Shown here one piece after another: positions 39,072 through 47,575 of a DNA stretch of 64,000 nt (within the stretch, counting starts at the first letter, position 1; every line of letters begins with the position of its first letter). The notes below the pieces were generated by a model. The model was not told where the DNA came from, did no database searches, and saw only the letters and a list, made by a program, of their open reading frames with translations. The stretch spans positions 434,001 to 498,000 of the forward strand of contig NZ_JAANYN010000004.1 in assembly GCF_011290685.1 (NCBI RefSeq), written 5' to 3'. The position numbers were made by a program, and so were the translations under genes. The DNA comes from Cyclobacterium plantarum. Lineage in GTDB: Bacteria > Bacteroidota > Bacteroidia > Cytophagales > Cyclobacteriaceae.

Positions 39072-41400
39072 ACCATTGACTTCGATCAAGCCGAGCTATG
39101 ACTATGTGGTCATAGGTTCCGGTTATGGCGGCAGTATTGCTGCTTCAAGAATGTCGCGATGCGGGCAATCTGTCTGCCTTTTGGAAAAAGGAAAAGAATT
39201 TTTACCAGGAGAGTTTCCTCAAACCTTATTTCAAGCCTCCAACGAGATGAATTTCGTAGGAGGGAAGTCCGTCGATCTGGAAAAGAATGGCTTGTATGAG
39301 TTTACCATGGGTAATGGTATCAACGTATTCAAAGGCTGTGGCCTGGGGGGCACATCTTTGGTAAATGCCAATGTGTCCATTGAACCGGAATCCAGAGTAA
39401 TGGAAGACCCCGCCTGGCCTGTGGCCTTGAGGGAAGATCTGGATTCATTTAAATGGGGCATAAAGCAAGCCTGGGAAATGTTAAAGCCAAATCCCTACCC
39501 AGAGAATAAAAACGGATATCCAAAACTGGAAAAAACTGCTGCCATGAGGAAATCTGCAGCCCACATGTCTGCCCCTTTCCGGCTTTTGGATATCAATGTG
39601 AATTTTGAAGACAAAATCAATCATGTCGGAATAAAACAAGCAAAATGTACCAATTGTGGGGATTGTGTGACCGGTTGCAATATTGGCGCTAAAAACACCA
39701 CGGCGATGAATTATTTGCCGGATGCCTTTAACCATGGAGCAGAAATTTTTACCGAAATCAATGTCAGGTATATCAAAAGGAACAAGGATATTTGGCAGGT
39801 ATATTACCACCCGATCGGAATTGGAAGGGACAATTTCGATGCCCCTTTGATGTTTGTTCAAGCCAAAAATGTAATCCTGGGCGCAGGTTCTCTGGGTTCA
39901 ACAGAAATCCTTCTCAGGTCAGCAAAAATGGGATTAGTGGTTTCCAGAAAACTGGGTGAAAGATTTACCGGGAATGGGGATGTTTTAGGGTTTGGATACA
40001 ACAATGAACACCGCATCAATGGCATTGGTTTGGGAAAGAAAGGCACTGACAGCATCGCCAATGTGGGTCCCTGCATTACAAGTGTGATAGATTTGAGGGA
40101 AAGGGAAGAGCTGGATGCGGGCATGACCCTGGAGGAAGGAACCATTCCGGGCCCCATCCGTGGGCTCATGCCAAAGGCACTCTTCGCTTTTGCCAGACTG
40201 GCCGGTAGGGATACCGATCGGGGTATCAAGGATTACCTAAAGGAAAAATGGCGAGAGATTCGGAGCCTGTTTTTGGGTCCTTTTCATGGTGCCCTGGCAA
40301 GGACACAGGTTTATTTGGTGATGACCCATGACGATGGGAATGGAGTACTTAAAATGGATGAGGCGGACAAATTGAACATCAGCTGGCAGGGAGTAGGGAA
40401 GCAGGATATTTTTAGAAAGGTAAATGGAGAAATGTACAGTGCTACTGAGGCTCTTGGTGGAACTAAAATACCCAATCCCACCTGGAATAAAATGATGAAC
40501 TATGATTTGGTGACGGTGCATCCCCTGGGAGGATGTGGCATGGCAGACCAGGCCGCTTTGGGGGTAGTAGATCACAAGGGACAGGTTTTTGCAGGGCAAG
40601 AGGGAAACATGCTACATGAAGGATTATATGTCATGGATGGCGCCGTAATTCCCAGGCCAGTAGGTACCAACCCTTTACTCACCATAAGTGCTTTGGCCGA
40701 AAGGAGTTGTAAGCTAATTGCTGATGAAAAGGGTTATCAGCTGAATTACGAATTTTCAAATGCTACTGATATTCAGGATGGCCCTACTCCGCTGGAAACA
40801 GGAGTACAGTTTACCGAATCAATGAAAGGGTTTATTGGTATGGGAGAGACAGGGGATTATGAAGCGGGATTTATCAAGGGGAAGAAGGAAAATACCAGCT
40901 TTGAATTTACCCTGACCATACAGACAGAAGACATCCGGGAATTTGTGGAAAGTGAAAACCATCCCGGAAAAATGCTGGGCACCATGATGGCACCTGCCAT
41001 CTCCCAGGAACCGCTGAGTGCTTACAATGGGGTTTTCAATTTATTTATCACCGATGAAAACAATGATTCAAGAAAAAAAATGAATTATACGGCTGAGTTG
41101 ATCAGCAAAGAAGGAAAGTCTTATTATTTTGAAGGTTATAAAGATATTTATAATGACAGCGTGGTGGATGCCTGGAAAGACACCACAACCCTGTTTATTT
41201 CAGTTTATGAAGGAAAGGATTCCAAAGGCCAATTGCTGGGGAAGGGAAAACTGGTCATAAAGGTTGCTGATTTGTTGCGACAACTGAGAACAGTCAAAGC
41301 CATACATCCCAAAAGTAAAAGCGATGGGCTATCCGCCATTGCTACTTTCGGGAAATTCTTTGCAGGAAATGTCTTTGAAACCTATCTGGGGTTGAAATAA
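39055..41400 (+). CDS. GMC-family oxidoreductase, cholesterol-oxidase-like, with a CX2CX2CX3C motif
   Basis: A 781-residue FAD enzyme. The dinucleotide motif is VVIGSGYGGSIAA (~18-30), then FKGCGLGGTSLVNANV. The C-terminal catalytic His and Asn lie in HPLGGCGMAD and GTNPLLTISALAE. Between FAD and substrate regions sit Cys198, 201, 204 and 208 in CTNCGDCVTGCNIGAKNT, a ferredoxin-like iron-sulfur arrangement. About 200 residues follow the GMC core (FTESMKGFIG onward), as in cholesterol-oxidase relatives. It oxidises a sterol- or lipid-like alcohol. Last gene of the operon. Confidence 0.9.
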   Translation: MKRLAKPLTSIKPSYDYVVIGSGYGGSIAASRMSRCGQSVCLLEKGKEFLPGEFPQTLFQASNEMNFVGGKSVDLEKNGLYEFTMGNGINVFKGCGLGGTSLVNANVSIEPESRVMEDPAWPVALREDLDSFKWGIKQAWEMLKPNPYPENKNGYPKLEKTAAMRKSAAHMSAPFRLLDINVNFEDKINHVGIKQAKCTNCGDCVTGCNIGAKNTTAMNYLPDAFNHGAEIFTEINVRYIKRNKDIWQVYYHPIGIGRDNFDAPLMFVQAKNVILGAGSLGSTEILLRSAKMGLVVSRKLGERFTGNGDVLGFGYNNEHRINGIGLGKKGTDSIANVGPCITSVIDLREREELDAGMTLEEGTIPGPIRGLMPKALFAFARLAGRDTDRGIKDYLKEKWREIRSLFLGPFHGALARTQVYLVMTHDDGNGVLKMDEADKLNISWQGVGKQDIFRKVNGEMYSATEALGGTKIPNPTWNKMMNYDLVTVHPLGGCGMADQAALGVVDHKGQVFAGQEGNMLHEGLYVMDGAVIPRPVGTNPLLTISALAERSCKLIADEKGYQLNYEFSNATDIQDGPTPLETGVQFTESMKGFIGMGETGDYEAGFIKGKKENTSFEFTLTIQTEDIREFVESENHPGKMLGTMMAPAISQEPLSAYNGVFNLFITDENNDSRKKMNYTAELISKEGKSYYFEGYKDIYNDSVVDAWKDTTTLFISVYEGKDSKGQLLGKGKLVIKVADLLRQLRTVKAIHPKSKSDGLSAIATFGKFFAGNVFETYLGLK

Positions 41401-41416
41401 GATAAGTAAAAAATAC

Positions 41417-43516
41417 CTACTGGAATTTCTCTATTAAGCTGGATTTACTTTCCCATCTTTCTGAAAACCATGACTTTGTTTTGGTTAAAAAATCCCTGTT
41501 GTGATAGGCACTGTGACTTGAATTCAAACGGTTTAGGAATTGTTCCAACTTTTCGTTCTGGTCATGGGTTAGTTTGGAAGAGGAAATGGAATTATTCAGG
41601 TCAGCAGGAAAATCATCGGAAGATTTAAAAAGAACCAGGCTGTCCATAGCTATTTGATTCCATTCAGTTAATGCGTTATCGGAAAAGAAAGCCGGGTAGG
41701 TAATTTGATCCAGGGGTATGTTGATTTTAAGCAGCTCGTCACCTTTCCTGTTATCGATCAGCCAAAATCCATTCGGGTTGGTGGGCAGACTTTTTATGGT
41801 ATCCGTTTGCCCGACGCTTTCGATGGTACTTTTTTGGGTTATCCATTCTTCGAATTTCTCCGGATCATATTTAACAGGGCTCATCAGGAAATACAGGCTA
41901 TCCCGTAAGTCAGTTTTGGGCTGGAAATATTCAAAAACAACTCCATCCTGGTGAAAAGAAACATTTTTGATTCGATTTGGGTTTTTAATCCTGCTTTTCC
42001 AATCCTCCAGCGAGGTAGAGTCTACCATAAAGGAACCAATAGGTATATTGTCCTGGTGTAATTGGTATAACCCCTCGCTAAATTGGGAATTAAACCAAAG
42101 GCTGTCGTTTTTTGCCCAAATTTGTAAAGGGCGCTTATCAGTCATATGGTGGGTGGCCTGGGTTTTTATTTCCATCCATTCTGCTTGATCGATCAATGAG
42201 TCTTTGGTAATCCTGTACCAGAAGGTGGAGTAATAATGATAGGGCAAGGTCTGGGCTTCAAATTCCAATTGTTGCAATTGCCCTACCATTTGAATAAGGG
42301 TATTCCATTTATTTTCTGCCAGATTCCTGTTGTTATAGCGGTCATCAGTGGCAATCCTCAATGAATCAATGCTGATCAATTCTAATTTCAGGTTATTTTC
42401 AAAATGTTCAGCTTCTTCGTAACTGATGTACCGGTCATTTTTAATTTCATTGGTTAATTGTATGATTTTATCATGGTGAAAAATGACCTTTTTAACTTCT
42501 TTTCCGGTCAGCATGGAAAATAGCCGGCTGAGTGTTGCCCCACCGTTTTTTTCAGCCTGATCGATGATGCCGGCATTGAAGGCATTGGTTTTTAGTTTTT
42601 GTACCGCATATATTTTTACTTTTCTACTGTCTTTGAAATCCACCTTACCATTATATGTCAGAATGTCAAAACCGGGAATTCCTTTTTCAGGAATGAACCA
42701 GGGATTGATATCGGAGTTGAGGATTTGAGGAGCAAGGCCAAAAAAATGCAACTCCCCAACTTCTTCATTGAAATGATACATGCTTTGGTCCAAGCCTGTA
42801 AAATCAAAACCTGCCTTTACGGTTCCCCTGCCTATCATGGCCAGTTTCTTTCTGGACTCCCTGCGGGAAAGGGAGGATAGTCTGTTTGCAAAATAATCAG
42901 TGACAAATCTATCAGCTTGCCACCAATCGTTTTCAGGACTTTCATACCAATCCATGAGCATTTGCCTGGTTTGTTTATCGCTGAGCGTGGAGCCGGAGCT
43001 GCTCGTGCCGGCTTGCATGCCCATGTAATTGAGCAGCTCATTATACAATGCCATTTGACTGGTATTTTCCCATTCTTCCAGAAAATACAGCTTTTCAATG
43101 ATGTTTTTTTCACTAACGGGATCTACCAGCAACCTTTTTCGTTCCCGGCGCCTGAGGCTATTGTCCTCATCTCCTATGGATAAGCGATTTTCAACCGATA
43201 GGGTGTGAAAGTTGCGCAGAGTTTGGACTGCTGTCTCTATTTCCTGATGAAGAAATTCTCCCTGATTCCGGATGTCCTCTTCCTCCAACAAGTTGATTTG
43301 TGCTTCATCAATGGATGCCAATACCTCCCCATAATACTCTGCGGTAATCAATTCACCGATTTCCCGGATATCAGAAACAATATTTGCCGTAGGCTGGAGC
43401 TCTGGCCTTCCTCCGAAAATATGCAATGGGTTCCACCAAATAACAAGCACAATCAGTGCTCCTACCAAAAGGAGCTCCAAAATAAACCGGCCGCTCTTGA
43501 GAATTTGACCAATCAT
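41417..43516 (-). CDS. Large membrane-anchored protein, probable interrupted DUF4230 domain
   Basis: A 699-residue protein with one N-terminal transmembrane helix (~10-28). The rest is probably periplasmic. Comparison with the neighbour at 43513 suggests the same domain split by a ~110-residue helical insert: LITAEYYGEV parallels LVVSEFVVDKVV, GTVKAGFDFTGL parallels AKIKTGINLDKI, and a C-terminal helix with NAGIIDQAEKN leads to KKVIFH. The ~330 residues after that are unrecognised, rich in Trp and charged residues. Its ATG overlaps the upstream stop by four bases. End of a four-gene operon. Confidence 0.72.
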   Translation of the reverse strand: MIGQILKSGRFILELLLVGALIVLVIWWNPLHIFGGRPELQPTANIVSDIREIGELITAEYYGEVLASIDEAQINLLEEEDIRNQGEFLHQEIETAVQTLRNFHTLSVENRLSIGDEDNSLRRRERKRLLVDPVSEKNIIEKLYFLEEWENTSQMALYNELLNYMGMQAGTSSSGSTLSDKQTRQMLMDWYESPENDWWQADRFVTDYFANRLSSLSRRESRKKLAMIGRGTVKAGFDFTGLDQSMYHFNEEVGELHFFGLAPQILNSDINPWFIPEKGIPGFDILTYNGKVDFKDSRKVKIYAVQKLKTNAFNAGIIDQAEKNGGATLSRLFSMLTGKEVKKVIFHHDKIIQLTNEIKNDRYISYEEAEHFENNLKLELISIDSLRIATDDRYNNRNLAENKWNTLIQMVGQLQQLEFEAQTLPYHYYSTFWYRITKDSLIDQAEWMEIKTQATHHMTDKRPLQIWAKNDSLWFNSQFSEGLYQLHQDNIPIGSFMVDSTSLEDWKSRIKNPNRIKNVSFHQDGVVFEYFQPKTDLRDSLYFLMSPVKYDPEKFEEWITQKSTIESVGQTDTIKSLPTNPNGFWLIDNRKGDELLKINIPLDQITYPAFFSDNALTEWNQIAMDSLVLFKSSDDFPADLNNSISSSKLTHDQNEKLEQFLNRLNSSHSAYHNRDFLTKTKSWFSERWESKSSLIEKFQ

Positions 43517-44127
43517 GGGTTCATCAGGTTTTCCGGGCTGTTTACTTGCCTTATTAGAAGCGAATCATTTTCAAACTGGATGTATATTTCTTCAAAGTCA
43601 AAGCTTTTTAGCACCATTTGGATGAGTTTTCGGGCATGGTCCTGACTGGTAGAGACCAGGCCCATATAGGGCAGGTTATCCCTGATGTCCATTTCTGCCA
43701 TCCTAAAGAAGGTTTCCTGGTCTTCCAGGTTGATTTCATTGAGAAATCGTTCAGGATTGGAAATCAGGCTATCCTCAACAAAATCTTCGGGTGGGTAAGA
43801 AAAGTTAAGTACTTCAATGGGTGGTAATTTCAAGGTTATTTTCTTTCCCTGTATGTCGATGTCCTCTTCAGTGATTTTATCAAGGTTGATTCCGGTTTTT
43901 ATTTTTGCACGTGAATAGGCCAGAAAGGAGGCTTCGCTGATGGGGATAAACAAGATATTTTTAGATTTCTTTCCAAAAACTACTTTGTCCACCACGAATT
44001 CGGATACGACCAAATCACTTGCCTGTTGAATTTTCCCTATGACCATGCCCCTTTCATCCTTTTCACAAGCAACAAAAGAAATGATTAGCATGCCTACAAG
44101 CACTATCCGCGTGAAAACCAATTTCAT
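43513..44127 (-). CDS. DUF4230 lipoprotein
   Basis: A 204-residue lipoprotein from the ATG at 44127, with lipobox SFVAC and a short signal. The DUF4230 domain spans the mature part: QQASDLVVSEFVVDKVV, AKIKTGINLDKI, ITLKLPPIEVLNFSYPPE and a terminal helix-strand ending EEIYIQF. The family function is unknown. The start gives a four-base overlap with the muramidase gene; an upstream ATG at 44136 would add three residues. Confidence 0.85.
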   Translation of the reverse strand: MKLVFTRIVLVGMLIISFVACEKDERGMVIGKIQQASDLVVSEFVVDKVVFGKKSKNILFIPISEASFLAYSRAKIKTGINLDKITEEDIDIQGKKITLKLPPIEVLNFSYPPEDFVEDSLISNPERFLNEINLEDQETFFRMAEMDIRDNLPYMGLVSTSQDHARKLIQMVLKSFDFEEIYIQFENDSLLIRQVNSPENLMNP

Positions 44128-45848
44128 GTCAACCATGTCCCCTCTTTTTTGAATTTTTCGTAGTGGTTTTTCATTTTTATATGGTACTGATTGACTTTAT
44201 AGCCACTACCATTGTATCCATATGCAAAAGACTCCCAATCATAATTGTCTTGCTCTTTCTCGGATATATAGTCTATCAATGCCTTTCCGCGGACTTTTTT
44301 GGATTTTATAAATTCCAGGAAATCCAAAAAATGAACATATTCAGATTCATGTTGCTGGGCCTCAAACTCCACCACGTTTTTGTATTTCCTGGCCTTAATA
44401 TGATGTTCCATGTTTTCTCCCAGAATCTGAAACAATCCCCAGGAGGTAGCATATACAGCAGCTTTGGGATCAATGCTTTTGGCCTCTTCAAGACGTTCAT
44501 ATTCTTTTGCACCCACCCGGTAATGCTTTCTGGTCCACTTTTCATAGATAATGTGTTCTTTGCCAACACTAAGGGCTTTGGGGTCCTTTCCAAATTTTTC
44601 CAACCAATACCAAAATTTATGTCCTTCAAAAAGGATTTTGGCCCTTCCGTCATTCAAATGACCCCTTCCTGCCGATTCTACAGCGACTATGGCTTTGATT
44701 ACCGGCAGACTGATTTTTATTTTATCCCGCTGTTCCAATTCATCCAGGGCCTGCAGGATATCCATATCACTTAAAATTTTACTATTAACATTGTCTTTGA
44801 TTTGCACATATTCTTCCCTTTGCAGGATTTCTTCAGGCTGATTGTCGAAAGCCGTTGAAAGTGACCTGCGCTGATCATCTAATTCACTTTCTGAATCAGG
44901 GGCTTTGCTGGCAAAATCAGCATCCTCCATAGCAAAGAGGCTATTGTCCATGTCCAAACCGCTCAAAGGATGAGAGGGAACATCGCTAGAGGCGGTGGTA
45001 GCAGTACCGGCAGATTTATTTTGACTGCTTTGGTTTTCATCAGGTCTGGCCCTGCTTACCCACCTGTTTTGTAAATATTTAAGAGATTTATCTCCAAAAT
45101 AAAAGGCAATCATCATCAAAAATGCCGTTTCAAAGAATTCAAATTGCTGGCTGAGTAGGGCAGCATCAACCCCGGTATACTGGGTGCCGAAACTTACGAT
45201 CAGTAAGGCCATTCCTCCCATCAACAAAGTAAATGCGATCATTCCCCTCACCGTTCCGGGAGGAAGCCCAAAGGTTTGGCTGCGGTAGGGATTGTGTTCG
45301 GGCATGGACATTTCGGAAGCTTTTACCGGCATACCCTGACTGTACCGGTCTTTGGCCTCGTAAATTCGCTGCCAATCCTGATCAGTCAGACCATAATTGA
45401 TATTGTAATGGTAAACAGACCACATGAAGTATATCAGGAAAAGCGCTATCCATACCACAGAAGTGGCCAATCCAACAGCCTGAAAGAGATTGTCATACTC
45501 CACATAGACAAAAAAGGCACCAAGGATTCCAAAAACTACCAACACGGTAGATAGGATGACGGTACCTTTGAAAAAAAAGGTATGGTAAGGATTGTAATTT
45601 GGGTTTCGGTCCTTTGATTTAGGACCGAAGTACCTGGCCAATAAACCATAAATAAATATCAGCGCTGTCACAACTACCAGTCCGGAGGCTAGCAATTGGT
45701 TGGTTGTTTCCATGCCAGGAACGATAAACACCAGTACGGCCAGCATGATCAGGAAAATTGACCCAATATGGATGTACAAATATCTTCTTTCTGAGAAAAC
45801 CTTTTTCTTTTCTTCTGGGCTTGTGCTATTTTTTTTATCCGTTTCCAT
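44124..45848 (-). CDS. Six-helix membrane protein with C-terminal phage-type N-acetylmuramidase domain
   Basis: A 574-residue protein (ATG 45848; one at 45860 is also possible). Six hydrophobic helices lie at about 24-43, 52-71, 93-117, 121-148, 199-221 and 236-258, then an acidic linker and a C-terminal DUF3380 muramidase domain. The likely catalytic Glu391 is in AIVAVESAGRGH, and AKILFEGHKFWYWL and TSWGLFQILGEN follow. Basic residues flank the N-terminus and the ends of helices 2, 4 and 6, which puts the muramidase on the cytoplasmic side, odd for a wall hydrolase. Confidence 0.85.
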   Translation of the reverse strand: METDKKNSTSPEEKKKVFSERRYLYIHIGSIFLIMLAVLVFIVPGMETTNQLLASGLVVVTALIFIYGLLARYFGPKSKDRNPNYNPYHTFFFKGTVILSTVLVVFGILGAFFVYVEYDNLFQAVGLATSVVWIALFLIYFMWSVYHYNINYGLTDQDWQRIYEAKDRYSQGMPVKASEMSMPEHNPYRSQTFGLPPGTVRGMIAFTLLMGGMALLIVSFGTQYTGVDAALLSQQFEFFETAFLMMIAFYFGDKSLKYLQNRWVSRARPDENQSSQNKSAGTATTASSDVPSHPLSGLDMDNSLFAMEDADFASKAPDSESELDDQRRSLSTAFDNQPEEILQREEYVQIKDNVNSKILSDMDILQALDELEQRDKIKISLPVIKAIVAVESAGRGHLNDGRAKILFEGHKFWYWLEKFGKDPKALSVGKEHIIYEKWTRKHYRVGAKEYERLEEAKSIDPKAAVYATSWGLFQILGENMEHHIKARKYKNVVEFEAQQHESEYVHFLDFLEFIKSKKVRGKALIDYISEKEQDNYDWESFAYGYNGSGYKVNQYHIKMKNHYEKFKKEGTWLT

Positions 45849-45878
45849 AATTACTGTCAATGTCTGTTGAAGTGTTTC

Positions 45879-46700
45879 TCAGGTTTGAGGAATAGCTTGT
45901 GATGTAGTAGATTTAATGTAGGCTTTTTTTATCCAATCTTCATTTAAAATCCGGATACTAAGCGGCGTATTGCTGCTTACTCTTGGATAAATGGATTGAT
46001 AAAACCGTTCGTAAGCCTTTTGCGAATGAGTGACCATTTTTTCCGCCGAAGCTGCGTTGACTCCGTCTGCCAATAAAATACAGCCCCGTGTATCCTGGTG
46101 GGTATTGCCAATGTGAATATATACCAGGTCATAATTGGGGATATTTTGGATTTCTATATGGTATTCAAACCAGGGAAACCGATTTCTGTATCTTTGGGTT
46201 AGCTCGGTCAGGTTTGGGTTAAAGGACAAGGGATACCTGCCTTCAGGAATCCGCGTATTGCCGGAAATTTTCTCATCCCTATGGGTATCTTCCAAGGTAT
46301 AGGCAAAAAAACGCCCATCGACATACAACAATCCCAGCGTGGTTTTCCCGTCATCCGTGTACCTCAATACAGTAAGGTCTGTTTGGGATAAACTTTCTTC
46401 TTCCCCCTGAATTTTATTGAACAAACTTTCCAGATGGGCCAAATCCGGTTCCTTATTCCCCAATTGCGTTAGGGGGACTTTATCGGAACTTTCCTTTCCC
46501 TTATCCGGGGATTCGGAAAAAGGCGACTTCTTAAACAGATTTTTAATAGAATCGGCTCCTTTATTCAGGAAATAAATAATGTAACCAATAAACCCAACCA
46601 GCCACATCCATATATTTTCTATGACCTGAGGGTTATAAATAAAGAAAGCAACGGTTAAAATTACCAAAGCCAACAAAAGAAGTCCGGCAAACCTTTTCAT
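45879..46700 (-). CDS. DUF5675 protein with two N-terminal membrane helices
   Basis: A 273-residue protein. Helices lie at ~4-21 and ~29-45, joined by a seven-residue loop, with basic residues before the first and after the second (KGADSIKNLFKK). The C-terminal domain (~105-265) is DUF5675, usually seen in phage or phage-like loci: TLGLLYVDGRFFAYTLED, RIPEGRYPL, VYIHIGNTHQDTRGCILLAD. A Cys/His pair lies in the last segment. The soluble domain is predicted to face the cytoplasm. First gene of the minus-strand operon. Confidence 0.85.
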   Translation of the reverse strand: MKRFAGLLLLALVILTVAFFIYNPQVIENIWMWLVGFIGYIIYFLNKGADSIKNLFKKSPFSESPDKGKESSDKVPLTQLGNKEPDLAHLESLFNKIQGEEESLSQTDLTVLRYTDDGKTTLGLLYVDGRFFAYTLEDTHRDEKISGNTRIPEGRYPLSFNPNLTELTQRYRNRFPWFEYHIEIQNIPNYDLVYIHIGNTHQDTRGCILLADGVNAASAEKMVTHSQKAYERFYQSIYPRVSSNTPLSIRILNEDWIKKAYIKSTTSQAIPQT

Positions 46701-47111
46701 TTAACATTCTGATAGTAATGCGGCAAAAGAAAAATAATGTTGGTTTAATAGGATTCAAAATTTAATTATTAAAAACAGAAGTTCAAAAAAATAATTTGGC
46801 TTTTTTCTAAAAATAAAATGGTTGCTGATATTTGGCGGTAATGATGGAGCTATAATGTAGTAAATTAGATCAATTATAGATAACCGTTTTTTTCACTTCA
46901 TTTTGTATCATTTCATTATTTTCCATTAAATTTTCTCCAATTTTTATTAATTTCCAATTAAATTTAAAACTGTATCAGGATTTAATTGTCTAACAATTAA
47001 TGATTTCCAAAAGTATTGCCCTTAATCCTAAAATATTACCATCAATAAAGCAATCAATTGAATTACAGTTAAAAAGGTTTAATTCAAAAATTAACAATAG
47101 AAATTTAAGAA
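46701..47111. other. Divergent regulatory gap between the DUF5675 operon and iorA
   Basis: These 411 very AT-rich bases separate two divergent operons and hold no ORF. An 8-bp hyphenated palindrome (ttaattgt-cta-acaattaa) lies at 46982-47000. No exact TAnnTTTG element was found in either direction. Confidence 0.5.
46982..47000. promoter_or_regulatory. Hyphenated palindrome, possible operator
   Basis: ttaattgt (46982-46989) and acaattaa (46993-47000) are perfect inverted 8-mers with a three-base centre, 112 bases before iorA. The AT richness of the region makes chance occurrence possible. Confidence 0.3.
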
Positions 47112-47573
47112 ATGGCTAACTACAAACTTCAAATCAACGGAAAAAGCTACGAGGTCGATGTCGATGAAGACACGCCTTTATTGTGGGTACTCCGGGACAA
47201 CCTGGGCCTGGTCGGAACAAAATACTCCTGTGGTATTGCCCAGTGCGGTGCCTGTACGGTTCACATCAATGACGAGGCAGTAAGGTCATGCGTTTTGCCT
47301 GTTTCTGCCGTGAAAAATGACAAAGTGACTACGATAGAAGGTTTATCCGAAAACGGGGACCACCCTGTGCAAAAGGCCTGGGAAGAAGTGGATGTGGCTC
47401 AGTGTGGCTACTGCCAGGCCGGGCAGATCATGACCGCTGCCGCTTTTCTTAAAAAGAATCCTTCACCCAGTGATGAGGAAATTGTGGATGGTTTGAATGC
47501 CAATATTTGCAGGTGCGGTACCTACCACAGAATCAAGGAAGCAGTTAAGTTGGCATCAGCTAAAACCAAATAA
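47112..47573 (+). CDS. (2Fe-2S) subunit of a xanthine-dehydrogenase-family oxidoreductase (IorA-like)
   Basis: A 153-residue small subunit with two [2Fe-2S] domains. The plant-ferredoxin-type cluster cysteines are in CGIAQCGACTVHI and the Cys of VRSCVLPV. The second cluster is in CGYCQAGQIM and ANICRCGTYHRI. It passes electrons from the molybdenum site of the partner encoded two bases downstream. No FAD subunit is encoded here, as in isoquinoline 1-oxidoreductase-type enzymes. Confidence 0.95.
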   Translation: MANYKLQINGKSYEVDVDEDTPLLWVLRDNLGLVGTKYSCGIAQCGACTVHINDEAVRSCVLPVSAVKNDKVTTIEGLSENGDHPVQKAWEEVDVAQCGYCQAGQIMTAAAFLKKNPSPSDEEIVDGLNANICRCGTYHRIKEAVKLASAKTK

Positions 47574-47575
47574 CC

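Noticed and set aside
41417-46700. Prophage remnant
   Set aside because: The muramidase and DUF5675 domains are phage-like, but no capsid, tail, integrase or attachment repeats are visible, and the membrane fusions are not typical of phage lysis genes.
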